The translations under genes and the position numbers were made by a program. DNA of 64,000 bases from Aquisphaera giovannonii (GTDB taxonomy: Bacteria > Planctomycetota > Planctomycetia > Isosphaerales > Isosphaeraceae): NCBI RefSeq assembly GCF_008087625.1, contig NZ_CP042997.1, positions 7,502,001 to 7,566,000 on the forward strand, in the 5' to 3' direction. Each line of letters starts with the position of its first letter. The first letter of the stretch is position 1. Under the pieces are notes generated by a model. The model worked only from the letters and a program-made list of their open reading frames with translations. It made no database searches and was not told the origin of the DNA. Shown in pieces: positions 35,521 through 47,704 of the stretch.

Positions 35521-37263
35521 TCAGCGTGAAGCGGCCTTCCAGATGCGGACCTGACTCGTCTGGGTCGTGCCCTCCGCGGCCCAGGCATTCATGCCCTTCA
35601 GGAGAGCCATGAGGCTGCTCGAGCTCAGACCGTTGATCGAGGAAATCGGTCCGCCCGCGGTGAGCCTCGTCCCCGCCACGAAGAGCTGGACGTTGGGTGC
35701 CAGGGAGATCGTGTCCGTGCCCGTGGACGCCGGTGGCGCGGTCGAGCCGCCGCCGGTCGCCGATCCTCCCGTTTCGCTCGAACCGCCGCTCGTCGCGCCG
35801 GAGCCGGTCGATGGGGAGATGCCCGACCCCGTCCCGGCGGAGCCGTCGTCCGGGGGCGTCGTATCGGGGCCACCCGGATCGGCGGGCGTGCTCGGTCCGC
35901 TCGGGTCGACCGGGGTCGACGGGCTCCCCGATCCGGTCGAGGGGGGCGAGGTTGAGGTATCGCCACCGCCCGCGGGGGGCGTGACGGGCGTGGAGGGCGT
36001 AGACGAGCCCTGAGGCAGCGGGATGAGGGAGGCCGACTTCAGGATGTCCAGGCGACCGATCGTCAGGCCCGTGACGCTATCGTAGACGGATTTCGCCCCG
36101 CCCTCCAGCCACTGGGTGACCTGAGCGACGGTCGGCAGCGAACCGTAGCGGGCCTGGTAGATCTGCTGCAGGAGCACGACCGCACCGCTGACGAGAGGGG
36201 CGGCGAAGCTCGTCCCCTCCACGGTGGTGCTTCCGCTGTCGCCGGAAGGCGCCTTGAGCCCCTTTCCGGGCGCCGCCAGCTCGGTGGCCGTACCCATGCC
36301 GACGGTCGGGCCGAGCCTCTGGGCGTTGGACAGGAGTTGGTCGGACCCGTCCGTCGCCGTGACGCTGATCACGCCGTCGACGACCGCCGTGAAGCCCTCC
36401 CCCTGGTAGCCGTTGAAGCTGTTCCCGGTGGCCGAGACGACGGCGATTTTCATCGAGCTGAGCTGCTGGATGAGCTCCGTGATCTTCTGCCCGTTCCCCC
36501 CGTCCTGGGCGAACCAGTTGTGGGCATAATTGCCGCCATCGGACAGCGACATGTTCACGGCGGTGATGTTGTACTGGGCGTGGTGATCGACGACCCACTG
36601 CAATGCGCTCGCGATGCTCGAGAGGCTCGCCGTGTTGTCCGAGCCCACGACCTTCAGGGCCACGATCCCGACGCCCGGCGCGACGCCGAGGTCGCTCGGG
36701 TCCTCCGACCCGATCAGCCCGGCGACGGAGGTGCCGTGCTGGGAGGTGGTGGCGATCGGGTCCGCGCTGTCGTCGGCGAAGTTATAGCCGGCGATCACCT
36801 TGGCCCCCGGGCCGTACTTGCCGCCGAACGCCGAATTCTTGTAGTCGACCCCCGTGTCGATCACCGCCACGGTCATGCCGGAGCCGTCCACCGAGTAGGC
36901 GGATCGAGTGGCCGAGGCGTTGATGAGCGATTCATAAGTGGTCGTGGCGCCGGCGGAGGCGGTCCCCGCCGGGCTCTCGACGGCCCTCGGGGAGAAGGCC
37001 GGCGAGTTGACCGTCGAGGCGATGGCCTGCGCAGCGAGCGAGGCGGCGGAGGCCGCCGACCCGGCGCCCTTGCCGGCCTGGCTCGGGATCGGGGCCCGAG
37101 AGTTGACCTGCACGGCGGCCTTGAAGGCTCCGGCATCCCCGTTGTGGAGGAGTTCCGCACCGGCCGTCGTCGAGAGGAGACAACGATCGTCGAGGGTCTC
37201 GAGAGTAGGGCGTTGAGGTCGAGCCTTCTTCCGACTCCGGAAGCGGTCCGTGATCCAGGCCAT
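35521..37263 (-). CDS. Exported subtilisin-like (S8) serine protease with LEPR-type N-terminus
   Basis: A 580-residue protease. The N-terminus has a basic stretch and then TLETLDDRCLLS (residues 20-31), a variant of the planctomycete LEPR-XLL signature of exported or surface proteins. The S8 catalytic triad is clear: Asp136 in VAVIDTGVD, His176 in QHGTSVAGL, Ser352 in EGTSFAAPL. Asn281 (SATGNSFN) is the oxyanion residue. A Pro/Ser/Thr/Gly-rich linker of about 110 residues follows (from about 435), then a short C-terminal beta region ending VRIWKAASR, which may be an anchor or sorting segment. ATG 37263 has GGGGAG nine bases upstream. It is probably active outside the cytoplasm. The substrate is unknown. 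Confidence 0.85.
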   Translation of the reverse strand: MAWITDRFRSRKKARPQRPTLETLDDRCLLSTTAGAELLHNGDAGAFKAAVQVNSRAPIPSQAGKGAGSAASAASLAAQAIASTVNSPAFSPRAVESPAGTASAGATTTYESLINASATRSAYSVDGSGMTVAVIDTGVDYKNSAFGGKYGPGAKVIAGYNFADDSADPIATTSQHGTSVAGLIGSEDPSDLGVAPGVGIVALKVVGSDNTASLSSIASALQWVVDHHAQYNITAVNMSLSDGGNYAHNWFAQDGGNGQKITELIQQLSSMKIAVVSATGNSFNGYQGEGFTAVVDGVISVTATDGSDQLLSNAQRLGPTVGMGTATELAAPGKGLKAPSGDSGSTTVEGTSFAAPLVSGAVVLLQQIYQARYGSLPTVAQVTQWLEGGAKSVYDSVTGLTIGRLDILKSASLIPLPQGSSTPSTPVTPPAGGGDTSTSPPSTGSGSPSTPVDPSGPSTPADPGGPDTTPPDDGSAGTGSGISPSTGSGATSGGSSETGGSATGGGSTAPPASTGTDTISLAPNVQLFVAGTRLTAGGPISSINGLSSSSLMALLKGMNAWAAEGTTQTSQVRIWKAASR

Positions 37264-37852
37264 GGAGTGGTCTCCCCAGACGGCCGCCAAACCATTGGCC
37301 CTGGCCGCCCCGCGAATCGGTTGTGAACGCCCCCCTTCCATGGCGCGACGGCGCCGGCCGGCTCGTCGGGCCGGGCGAGCGACGCGCGGGGATCCGGTCG
37401 GGCCTCACCCGGCGGATCCGCGGAGCGTGTGGCAAGGTTGTTCGGTTCGTGAAGGGCCGCCATCGGCGATCCGTCGCCCTGCCCGTCCTTGGACGACCAA
37501 GGGATTTGGTGCCTCCGGTTCGTTGACCCGGCAGAAGGAGACCGGCCACTCGTCGGCGGGGCGAAGGGTCTGGGGACACCCCTCCCCGCGCCCGCGGGGC
37601 GCGGCCCCCTATGGACCTCCTGGGGGGACCCGGCGATGGCTCGCCGGGGGCATTCGGCCCGGGCCCGTGAGAGGGCGGGCCGCGACGCGATCCGTTCGCG
37701 TCGCAGTCGCTCGCCCGGTCGCTCCGACTCCGTCTTGTGTCCCCTCATGGGACGCGCTAGAGTGGGGCCGGCCGGGGCGAGGGCCGGTAGGATCTGGTTC
37801 CTTCCGGCGAGCCTTGTATCGGCCCATGCTCGCAGAGAAGGCCCTTCGAAAA
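37264..37852. other. Intergenic region between subtilase and kdsB
   Basis: About 590 bases with no supported gene. It holds the kdsB promoter (37735..37763). The remainder shows no feature I can name. Confidence 0.5.
37735..37763 (+). promoter_or_regulatory. Promoter for kdsB
   Basis: TTGTGT (37735-37740) and TAGAGT (37758-37763) with 17-bp spacing, about 85 bases before ATG 37853. Confidence 0.55.
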
Positions 37853-38602
37853 ATGGCAATCGTCGCCGTGATCCCGGCCCGCTACGCTTCGACCCGATTG
37901 CCCGGCAAACCCCTTCTATCCGAAACCGGGCGACCGCTCATCCGCCACGTCGTCGAATCCGCGCGAGCCGCCCGATCGCTGCAACGCATCGTTGTCGCAA
38001 CCGACGACGAGAGGATCCTGGAGGCGGTCCATGCCTTCGGCGGCGAGGCCATGATGACCCGCGATGACCACGCGACCGGCACGGACCGCGTGGCCGAAGT
38101 GGCCTCGCGAATCCCGGAAGCCCGGATCATCGTCAACGTCCAGGGCGACGAGCCGGAAATCGCGGGCGAGACCATCGATCGCCTCGTCGCGCTCCTGGAA
38201 CGCGACCCGGAGGCCCCGATGGCCACGCTCGCCACCCCGATCCGGGACGAGTCGGTCTATCGCGACCCGTCCTGCGTCAAGGTCGTGTGCTCCCATCGGG
38301 ACCGCGCCCTCTACTTCTCCCGCAGCCCGATCCCGTGCCACCGGGACGGCCTCGCTGCGTCGGGAACCCTGCCCATAGCACTCCTGCACCTGGGGCTCTA
38401 CGCGTACCGCCGCGAGTTCCTCCTCTCGATCGGCGGGCTCCCCCCGTCGTCCCTCGAGAGCTCGGAGAAGCTGGAGCAACTCCGAGTCCTGCAGGCGGGC
38501 CACCCCATCGCCATCGGCGTCGTGGACGAGCCGGGGGTCGGCATCGATACCCCGGAAGACTACCGCCGTTTCGTCGACCGCTGGCGGACGCGGGAGCATT
38601 GA
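37853..38602 (+). CDS. kdsB: 3-deoxy-manno-octulosonate cytidylyltransferase (CMP-Kdo synthetase)
   Basis: Activates Kdo with CTP for lipopolysaccharide core synthesis. The 249-residue product starts MAIVAVIPARYASTRLPGKP, the family CTP-binding opening. VVATDDERI, DDHATGTDRVAEVA and NVQGDEPEI are the conserved substrate and metal blocks. YFSRSPIPCHRDG and GLYAYRREFL follow. GIDTPEDYRRF closes the protein. This supports a Gram-negative-type outer membrane. An in-frame ATG at 37826 is possible but adds no family residues. The frame is open upstream to 37250 by chance. It is convergent with topoisomerase IB. Confidence 0.95.
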   Translation: MAIVAVIPARYASTRLPGKPLLSETGRPLIRHVVESARAARSLQRIVVATDDERILEAVHAFGGEAMMTRDDHATGTDRVAEVASRIPEARIIVNVQGDEPEIAGETIDRLVALLERDPEAPMATLATPIRDESVYRDPSCVKVVCSHRDRALYFSRSPIPCHRDGLAASGTLPIALLHLGLYAYRREFLLSIGGLPPSSLESSEKLEQLRVLQAGHPIAIGVVDEPGVGIDTPEDYRRFVDRWRTREH

Positions 38603-38630
38603 GGGCCCGGCCCGCCGGCCGCCTCGGCGG

Positions 38631-39764
38631 CTAATCCGAGCGTTGCCGACCCTCGAGCGCCAGCCGATTCTGGATCAGGGCCATGACGGCCGCCTCCTCG
38701 GGCCGGAGCGTCCCCTTCGACTCGTCGATCGCCCGGCTCGCCCTCTTCTGGAGGGCCTTGATCATCGAGCCGTCGAGGTAGGAGTCGATGACCGCCGGGT
38801 GGACGTAGCACTTGCGGCAGACGCTCGGGGTGTTGCCCAGCCTCTCCGCCACCCGCTCGATCGCCCGGACGACGTTCTTCTTCGCCTGGGCGTCCGAGTC
38901 GAAGCTCTCGAATTCCTGGAGCGCCAGGGCCGCGAGGACCGTGCCGGCCCATGTCCTGTAGTCCTTCGCCGTGAACTGCTCCCCGGCGATCTCGCGGAGA
39001 TACTCATTGACGTCGGAGGAGCTGACGTCCCGGACGACGCCGTCCTCGTCGACGTAGCCGAATAGCTCCTGGTCGGGCAACTCCTGGCATCGCCGGACGA
39101 TCCTGGCCAGCCTCGGGTCGTCCACCTCGATCTCGTGAGCCACCCCGCTCTTCCCTCGGAACTTGAAGCGGATCGTGGAGCCCTGGACCGACGCGTGGCG
39201 ATTGCGGATCGTGGTCAGCCCGTACGACCGATTGGTCCGGGCGTACTCATCATTCCCCACCCGGATCAGAGAGAGCTCCAGCAGCCGCACCACGGCGGCG
39301 AGGACCTTCCTCCGAGGCATGCCCGGCAGCTTCAGGTCGGCGTCGGTCTGCTCGCGGATCCGGGGCAAAACCCTGCTGAACGCGACCATCCGCCCGTACT
39401 TCGTGTCGTCCCGGGTCGTCCGCCATCGGGGGTGGTATCGATACTGTTTACGGCCCCTGGCATCGCGGCCCGTCGCCTGGATGTGGCCCGTCTCATGCGG
39501 GCAGATCCAGACTCCGGTCCAGGCCGGTGGGATTGCCAGGCTCCGTATCCTCGAGAGCGTGGCCTCGTCCTTGACGGTCCTACCCGCCGGGTCGAGGTAG
39601 CGGAAACCCTTCCCCGCTCGCTTCCGCGATATCCCAGGGCGCGTGTCCGACGAATAACGCAGGCCGGCGGCCCGAGCCACATCCTTCGGGTCCACTTCCA
39701 ACGCCTTGCTGGAGCCGTTGCTGCGCACGCCCATGGCCTCCCGTGAGGCAAATGGAATGCCCAT
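38631..39764 (-). CDS. DNA topoisomerase IB (bacterial, poxvirus-like)
   Basis: A 377-residue type IB topoisomerase that relaxes supercoils through a 3'-phosphotyrosine. The N-terminal domain has GKGFRYLDPAGR and IPPAWTGVWICP. The core has HIQATGRDARGRKQYRYHP, RVGNDEYARTNRSYGLTT, a RFKFRGKSG lysine loop and FTAKDYRTWAGT. The active-site Tyr is in VCRKCYVHPAVIDSY. Length and order match small bacterial TopIB enzymes. ATG 39764 gives the longest product. ATG 39734, with GGGAGG only two bases upstream, is an alternative start. The gene is divergent from glgX. Confidence 0.9.
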   Translation of the reverse strand: MGIPFASREAMGVRSNGSSKALEVDPKDVARAAGLRYSSDTRPGISRKRAGKGFRYLDPAGRTVKDEATLSRIRSLAIPPAWTGVWICPHETGHIQATGRDARGRKQYRYHPRWRTTRDDTKYGRMVAFSRVLPRIREQTDADLKLPGMPRRKVLAAVVRLLELSLIRVGNDEYARTNRSYGLTTIRNRHASVQGSTIRFKFRGKSGVAHEIEVDDPRLARIVRRCQELPDQELFGYVDEDGVVRDVSSSDVNEYLREIAGEQFTAKDYRTWAGTVLAALALQEFESFDSDAQAKKNVVRAIERVAERLGNTPSVCRKCYVHPAVIDSYLDGSMIKALQKRASRAIDESKGTLRPEEAAVMALIQNRLALEGRQRSD

Positions 39765-39951
39765 CCGCGACGGTTCTGGCCGTTGCAGTGCTAAGCTTCA
39801 CGGGCCCATGGCCTCCGGGCCCGCCCCCCTGCCCGGTTGCGTCGACGGCATGGTAAATGCAATAAGGGTCGACGTCACGACCGAGCAGGGCGTGAATGGA
39901 CCACATGTTCCATGAAATCGACACGAGCGGACGGCTTCGACGGAGAACCCA

Positions 39952-42180
<2,229 letters not shown>

Positions 42181-42188
42181 CGGAAGAC

Positions 42189-42216
42189 GAGCGGGGGCGT
42201 GCAGGCGCCCCCGCTC
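42189..42216 (+). terminator. Stem-loop between glgX and treY
   Basis: An 11-bp perfect stem (42189-42199 with 42206-42216) closes a TGCAGG loop nine bases after the glgX stop. There is no T-tract. It may be a partial terminator or an mRNA stabiliser that sets the glgX:treY ratio. Confidence 0.5.
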
Positions 42217-42251
42217 CGCCGAACCGCAGCCTCGACACCGAGCGGAGAACC

Positions 42252-45200
42252 ATGGCCACCGTGACAGACCCGCCCAGCAGCGACCGCACGCCTCCCCCGG
42301 CCCCCCAGGGCGCCGACGCCCCACCCGCACCCGACCACACGGCATACAGCCGCGAGCTCTACCGGGCGGCCCTCGAGGAAATTCGCCGCCGCAGGTCGCT
42401 CCCCGACGCGACCTATCGCATGCAGCTCCACGCCGGCTTCACGTTCCGACAGGCCGAGGAGATCGTCCCGTACCTGGCCGAGCTCGGGATCTCCGACGCC
42501 TATGCTTCCCCCTACCTGAAGGCCGCCCCGGGCAGCACCCACGGCTACGACATCACCGATCACGAACAGCTCAACCCCGAGATCGGCACGCAGGCCGAGC
42601 ACGATGCCTGGCTGGACTCGCTGGGGCGGCACGGGATCGGCCTGATCCTCGACGTCGTGCCGAATCACATGGGGATCCTCGGCAACGAGAACCCCTGGTG
42701 GAACGACGTCCTGGAGAACGGCCAGGCGTCCATCCACGCGCAAGACTTCGACATCGACTGGGCCGCGCCCACGAGGCCGGAGAATCGCGGACGCGTCCTG
42801 CTGCCATTCCTCGGCGACGTCTACGGCGTGACCCTGGAGAAGGGCGAGCTGGTCGTCGGTCGCGACGGCGGCGCGTTCCACGTCCAGTACATGGAGCATC
42901 GGTATCCCCTCGACCCGAGATCCTATGCCGCGATCCTCGAGCCGGCCGTCGGGCCGGTCTCGACTGCGCTCGGGGAGGACGCCGAGCCGGTCGTGGAGCT
43001 GAAGAGCATCCTGACGGCGCTTCGCAACCTGCCGGAGCACACCGAGACCTCGCCCGGCAAGGTGGCCGAACGCAGGCGCGAGAAGGAGGTGGTGAAGCGG
43101 CGACTGGCCACCCTGCTGGAGTCGCAGCCGGTCGTCGTCGGCGCCATCGATGAGTCCCTCCGCGTCCTCAACGGGACGCCCGGCGAGCCGAGGAGCTTCG
43201 ACGCCCTGGACGCCCTGCTCAGCGTCCAGCCCTACCGCCTCGCCTTCTGGCGCGTGGCGTCGGACGAGATCAACTACCGCAGGTTCTTCGACATCAACAC
43301 GCTCGTCGCCCTGCGGACGGACCGCGAGGAGGTCATGCGGGCGACGCACCGCATGGTCTTCGACATCGTCACGCGGAAGGGCGCGACGGGCCTTCGCATC
43401 GACCACCCCGACGGGCTCCTGGATCCGCAGAGGTACCTGGAACGGCTCCAGCAGGCCTTCGTGCTGATGACGGCACGCCGGCTCCATCTCGACGGCCCGA
43501 GATCGTCGGAGGTCACCTGGGACGAGCTGAGGCCCTACCTGTACGACATCGTGCGCCCGGCCCCGGTCGCCAGCATCAACGACCCCAGGCTCTACGTCGT
43601 GGTGGAGAAGATCCTCGGCTCCGACGAGCCCTTCCCCGAAGACTGGGTCTCGCACGGGACGTCCGGCTACGACGCGCTGAATCGCATCAACGACCTGTAC
43701 GTGGACCTGTCCAACTCCGGGGAATTCGCGCGACGCTATCAGGAGTGGATCGAGGATACGACCCCGTACCGGGAGCTCGTGCGCCAGAAGAAGTACCTCA
43801 TCCTGGAGCACTCCCTCGCCAGCGAGCTCCACGTCCTCTCGTACCAGCTCGAGCGGATCGCGCTCCGCGACCGGCGGTCGCGGGACTTCACCCAGACCGT
43901 CCTGCGCCACGCGCTCCGCGAGGTGATCGCGTCGTTCCCCGTCTACCGGAGCTACATCACCGCCAGGAAGGTCCACGACTACGATAAGGACCTCGTCGAC
44001 CGCGCCGTCCGCTCCGCCAGGCGGAGGAACCCGGTGATCAGCCGCTCGGTCTTCGACTTCCTCCGCGACGTGCTGCTCGGCCGGGTGGGCGCGGCGGACG
44101 AGGTTCCCGAGAGCGAATTCGCCCCCGCGGACTTCGCCGGCAAGTTCCAGCAGGTCACGGCCCCGGTCATGGCGAAGGGGCTGGAGGACACGACGTTCTA
44201 CGTCTACAACCGCCTGCTCTCGCTCAACGAGGTCGGCGGCGAGCCCAATCGCTTCGGCTCCAGCGTGGACTCGCTCCACCGCTGGAATCAGGAACGGGCC
44301 TCGCGATTCCCGCACTCGATGACGCCCCTCGCGACTCACGACACGAAGCGCAGCGGCGACGTCCGGGCCCGGATCAACGTCCTCTCCGAGGTCCCGTCCC
44401 TGTGGTTCGAGGCCCTGGCCCGCTGGAGCGACCTGAATCGGAAACATCGCACCCTCATCGAGGACCACGAGGCGCCCGATCACAACGAGGAGTACTTCTT
44501 CTACCAGAACCTCCTCGGCGCATGGCCGATGGAAGGGCTCACGCCCGAGAACACCGCGTCCTTCGTCGAGCGGGTCCGCGGGTTCATGCAGAAGGCGATC
44601 CACGAGGCGAAGGTCCACAGCAGCTGGCAGAATCCCAATCCCGACTACGACCAGGCCGTGGACCAGTTCGTCGCGAAGGTCATCGACCCGTCGCAGAACG
44701 CGGAGTTCCTCGACGACTTCGCCGAGCTCCGGGACCTCGTCCGCCGCCACGGCATGATCAACTCGCTGTCCCAGACGCTCCTCAAGCTGGCGATGCCCGG
44801 CGTGCCGGACACGTACCAGGGGACGGAACTCTGGGACCTGAGCCTGGTCGACCCGGACAATCGGCGGCCCGTCGATTATGCCCTCCGTGCTCGACTTCTG
44901 CGGGAGCTGATCGCCGCACACGACGACCCCCAGGTCGGCCCCGGCCGGCTCGTGCGAGACCTGACATCGAACATGGTCGATGGCCGGATCAAGCTGTATC
45001 TCCATTGGCGCGCGCTGCGTGCCCGCCGCGAGCAGCCCGACCTCTTCACGACCGGCGAGTACCGGGGACTCAATCCTCGAGGGGCCAATCAGCAGTCCCT
45101 TTTCGCCTTCGTGCGAGCTTCCGGCGATCGGAGGGCCGTCGTCGCCGTGCCCCGGCTCACGACGCGACTCTGCGGGGGGCATCTCCCGCTCGGCGCAGAG

Positions 45201-45362
45201 AGCTGGGGCGACACCGAAGTCCAGCTCGAGGGGATGGGAAGCGTGACGAGCCTGCGGAACGTCTTCACCGGCGAGACCTTCCCCATCGCCCCGGAGGGCG
45301 GGACGGTCCTCAAGGCCGCCGACCTCCTCGCCTCATTCCCCGTGGCACTCCTCGTCGGTTGA
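42252..45362 (+). CDS. treY: Malto-oligosyltrehalose synthase TreY
   Basis: Rearranges the reducing end of malto-oligosaccharides to an alpha,alpha-1,1 link. The 1036-residue protein has the TreY opening ATYRMQLHAGFTFRQAEEIV and the block ASPYLKAAPGSTHGYD. VVPNHMGI, GLRIDHPDGL (nucleophile) and VVVEKILG (acid/base) are the GH13 catalytic regions. A large helical insert follows, as in the family, and FLLRR-like ALRARLLREL occurs near the C-terminus. ATG 42252 has GGAG five bases upstream. Family members are about 700 to 1000 residues, so this is a long form. Its stop is directly adjacent to the stop of convergent treZ. Confidence 0.93.
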   Translation: MATVTDPPSSDRTPPPAPQGADAPPAPDHTAYSRELYRAALEEIRRRRSLPDATYRMQLHAGFTFRQAEEIVPYLAELGISDAYASPYLKAAPGSTHGYDITDHEQLNPEIGTQAEHDAWLDSLGRHGIGLILDVVPNHMGILGNENPWWNDVLENGQASIHAQDFDIDWAAPTRPENRGRVLLPFLGDVYGVTLEKGELVVGRDGGAFHVQYMEHRYPLDPRSYAAILEPAVGPVSTALGEDAEPVVELKSILTALRNLPEHTETSPGKVAERRREKEVVKRRLATLLESQPVVVGAIDESLRVLNGTPGEPRSFDALDALLSVQPYRLAFWRVASDEINYRRFFDINTLVALRTDREEVMRATHRMVFDIVTRKGATGLRIDHPDGLLDPQRYLERLQQAFVLMTARRLHLDGPRSSEVTWDELRPYLYDIVRPAPVASINDPRLYVVVEKILGSDEPFPEDWVSHGTSGYDALNRINDLYVDLSNSGEFARRYQEWIEDTTPYRELVRQKKYLILEHSLASELHVLSYQLERIALRDRRSRDFTQTVLRHALREVIASFPVYRSYITARKVHDYDKDLVDRAVRSARRRNPVISRSVFDFLRDVLLGRVGAADEVPESEFAPADFAGKFQQVTAPVMAKGLEDTTFYVYNRLLSLNEVGGEPNRFGSSVDSLHRWNQERASRFPHSMTPLATHDTKRSGDVRARINVLSEVPSLWFEALARWSDLNRKHRTLIEDHEAPDHNEEYFFYQNLLGAWPMEGLTPENTASFVERVRGFMQKAIHEAKVHSSWQNPNPDYDQAVDQFVAKVIDPSQNAEFLDDFAELRDLVRRHGMINSLSQTLLKLAMPGVPDTYQGTELWDLSLVDPDNRRPVDYALRARLLRELIAAHDDPQVGPGRLVRDLTSNMVDGRIKLYLHWRALRARREQPDLFTTGEYRGLNPRGANQQSLFAFVRASGDRRAVVAVPRLTTRLCGGHLPLGAESWGDTEVQLEGMGSVTSLRNVFTGETFPIAPEGGTVLKAADLLASFPVALLVG

Positions 45363-47405
45363 TCATGACTTGTTCGGCCCGTCGGGCTCGTCCCGACGGG
45401 CCGACCTGGCCCGCCTGATCTGCGGGTGGATGTCGAAGTCTTCCGCCTCCACGGCTGCCATCTCGTACAGGTCCGGGCGAGGCGTGCTGGCCCGAGGCGC
45501 GAGCACCACGGCGCCGTGGCCGGCCAGTCGCCAGGGGGATGCCGCATCCAGGGGAGGCATGCCGGCCCCGCCATACCGGGGATCCTCGCTGAAGCAGAGC
45601 AGCTCCCATTCATGGTCCTCGGGAGGTGCCAGCAGGGGTTCCGAGTTCGACGCGGGGTAGAGGTCGCGTCCCAGGTTCACCAGGATGAGCCGGCAATCCT
45701 CATCGCCGGCCGCCGGGTCGTCCCCCCACAGTCGCAGCGCGAAGGCCTCCGGGCCCAGGACGGCTCCTTCGAGCTTCCTCGAGCATTGCGACCGGAAGAT
45801 CGGGTCCTCCCGACGCAGCGTGAGGAGGTCCTGGAAGAGCAGGAAGGCCGGATGGGAACGGTAGTCGCCGGGCGGATCGAGCCGCGACGCTTCGAAGCTC
45901 GTCGACGGGTCGGGGAGCTTCCCCAACATTGCGGGGTGGGTGGTGCTCCGGAAGCCGGAAAGCTCCTCCTGACGCCCCTTGCGGACGATCTCGCGGAGCT
46001 CGGGATTGTGGTCGCAGAAGTAGAGGAACGGCCGGCTCGACCCGAGCTCCTGGCCCTGGAAGAGCATGGGCGTCTGGGGTGCCAGGAGCCAGAGGGTGAC
46101 CATGGCCCGGTACCGCCCCGGGCTCGTCAGCTCCTTGATCCGAGCTCCCGTGGCCGAATTGGCCACCTGGTCATGGTTCTCGAGGTAGGTGATGAACCGG
46201 GCGGCATCGATCCCGTAGGTCGGCGTGCCCCGGAGCTTCTGCTGCCACTTGCACAATTGCCCCTGGAACAGGTAGCCCCATTTGACCGCCGAGATCAACT
46301 CCTGGGGCGTGCCCCGGTAATCGCAGTAGTAGGCCTCCGCATGGCCGGTTAGCGCGACCCGAGAGGCGTGGTGGAAGTCGTCGTTCCAGACGGCATCGAG
46401 CCCGTTGCCACCCTTCTCGACGGGCTTCACCAGCGAAACCTTCTGCCGCTCATCCTCCGCCACCACGAGGATCGTCCGCCGCCCCGCCGCCGCGCGGGCA
46501 TGGCGGGTGAGCTCGGTCACCACATGGAGCTTCGACGTGTCGTGGATGGCCTGCACGGCGTCCAGCCGGAGGCCGTCCAGGTGGAACTCGTCGATCCAGT
46601 AGCCGGCATTCGACACGAAGAATTCGCGGACCGGGGCGCTGCCCTCGCCGTCGAAGTTCAGGGCCTTGCCCCAGCCGGTCGGCCCCCGGTCCGAGTGGAC
46701 GTAGGTCCCGGAATACGAGTCGTGGTAGTCGCCGTCGGGCCCGAAGTGGTTGTAGACCACGTCCAGCAGGACCCCCAGGCCCAGCCCGTGTGCGCGGTCG
46801 ACGAACCGTCGCATGTCATCCGGGCTGCCATATCCTCGATAAGGGGCGAAGAGGGAGACGCCGTCGTAGCCCCAACCGAATTTCCCGGCGAACTCGGCGA
46901 CCGGCATGACCTCGACGGCGGTGATCCCCAACTCCTTGAGCCTCGGCAGCTGACCCGCCGCCGCCGCCCACGTCCCTTCGTCCGTGAACGTGCCGATGTG
47001 GAGCTCGTAGAGGACCTGTCCTTCGAGCCTCAGACCGGGCCAGGACTCGTCGCGCCACGCGAACGCACCCGGGTCCACGACCTCGGACGGGCCGTGCGGG
47101 CCATCCGGCTGGAAGCGCGACGCCGGGTCGGGGCAGCAGTCGCCGCCATCGAGGCGGTATCGGTAGCGAGTGCCGGCCGTCGCATGAGGTACGAGGCCGG
47201 AGTGATACCCGTCCGGCTCCGGCGTCAGCCCCACCTCCGATCCCTGGGAACCGTCCAGCACGACCTCCACCTTGCTGCGAAGCGGAGCCCAGACCCGGAA
47301 ATGGACGGCTCCTCCCCCCTGCACCTCGGCGCCGATCGGCAGCCGCCGCGGGACGGGGGGAAGCGTCGCATTCGAAGACGAACCATCGGCACTCGAGCCA
47401 GCCAT
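45363..47405 (-). CDS. treZ: Malto-oligosyltrehalose trehalohydrolase TreZ
   Basis: Releases trehalose from the TreY product. The 680-residue GH13 protein has an N-terminal CBM48 (VHFRVWAPLRSKVEVVL), DVVYNHFGPDGDY, LDGLRLDAVQAIHD (nucleophile Asp), LVVAEDERQK (acid/base) and YLENHDQVAN. ATG 47405 is chosen because AGGAG lies eight bases upstream. GTG 47414 overlaps that site. treZ is convergent with treY with no gap between the stops. With glgX and treY it completes glycogen to trehalose conversion. Trehalose is an osmoprotectant, so the set may respond to osmotic stress. Confidence 0.93.
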   Translation of the reverse strand: MAGSSADGSSSNATLPPVPRRLPIGAEVQGGGAVHFRVWAPLRSKVEVVLDGSQGSEVGLTPEPDGYHSGLVPHATAGTRYRYRLDGGDCCPDPASRFQPDGPHGPSEVVDPGAFAWRDESWPGLRLEGQVLYELHIGTFTDEGTWAAAAGQLPRLKELGITAVEVMPVAEFAGKFGWGYDGVSLFAPYRGYGSPDDMRRFVDRAHGLGLGVLLDVVYNHFGPDGDYHDSYSGTYVHSDRGPTGWGKALNFDGEGSAPVREFFVSNAGYWIDEFHLDGLRLDAVQAIHDTSKLHVVTELTRHARAAAGRRTILVVAEDERQKVSLVKPVEKGGNGLDAVWNDDFHHASRVALTGHAEAYYCDYRGTPQELISAVKWGYLFQGQLCKWQQKLRGTPTYGIDAARFITYLENHDQVANSATGARIKELTSPGRYRAMVTLWLLAPQTPMLFQGQELGSSRPFLYFCDHNPELREIVRKGRQEELSGFRSTTHPAMLGKLPDPSTSFEASRLDPPGDYRSHPAFLLFQDLLTLRREDPIFRSQCSRKLEGAVLGPEAFALRLWGDDPAAGDEDCRLILVNLGRDLYPASNSEPLLAPPEDHEWELLCFSEDPRYGGAGMPPLDAASPWRLAGHGAVVLAPRASTPRPDLYEMAAVEAEDFDIHPQIRRARSARRDEPDGPNKS

Positions 47406-47608
47406 CCGGACCACTCCTGGGTATGTATCGCGGCCATTTCGCGGCGAAAGCGGCCGACCGGCGGGGTCCGGCCTGTCTCACGCCCTCCGTCCATTGCAAG
47501 TTGCGTTCCCGATTGAGTCAGTCCCGGTCTCCGGAGGTCCCCCGATCTCGCCGCAAGCCTCGACGGCTTGGTCGGGTCGTCGAGCATTCTCATTTCGGAA
47601 ATTCACAA

Positions 47609-47638
47609 CTGACACAGCGATGTATGCTTTAGTAGGAT
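47609..47638 (+). promoter_or_regulatory. Candidate promoter for the secreted protein gene
   Basis: CTGACA (47609-47614) and TAGGAT (47633-47638) with 18-bp spacing, in a locally AT-rich stretch about 65 bases before ATG 47705. Confidence 0.45.
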
Positions 47639-47704
47639 CAGAAGCCGGGCGCAACGGCCGTGAACTGTTCCGGCCCGAAAGCCTGTTGCTTGCGAGGTAC
47701 AACG

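Noticed and set aside
38618-38631. GCCGC-CTCG-GCGGC hairpin between kdsB and topoisomerase IB as a terminator
   Set aside because: 5-bp stem without T-tract in GC-rich DNA. Could occur by chance.
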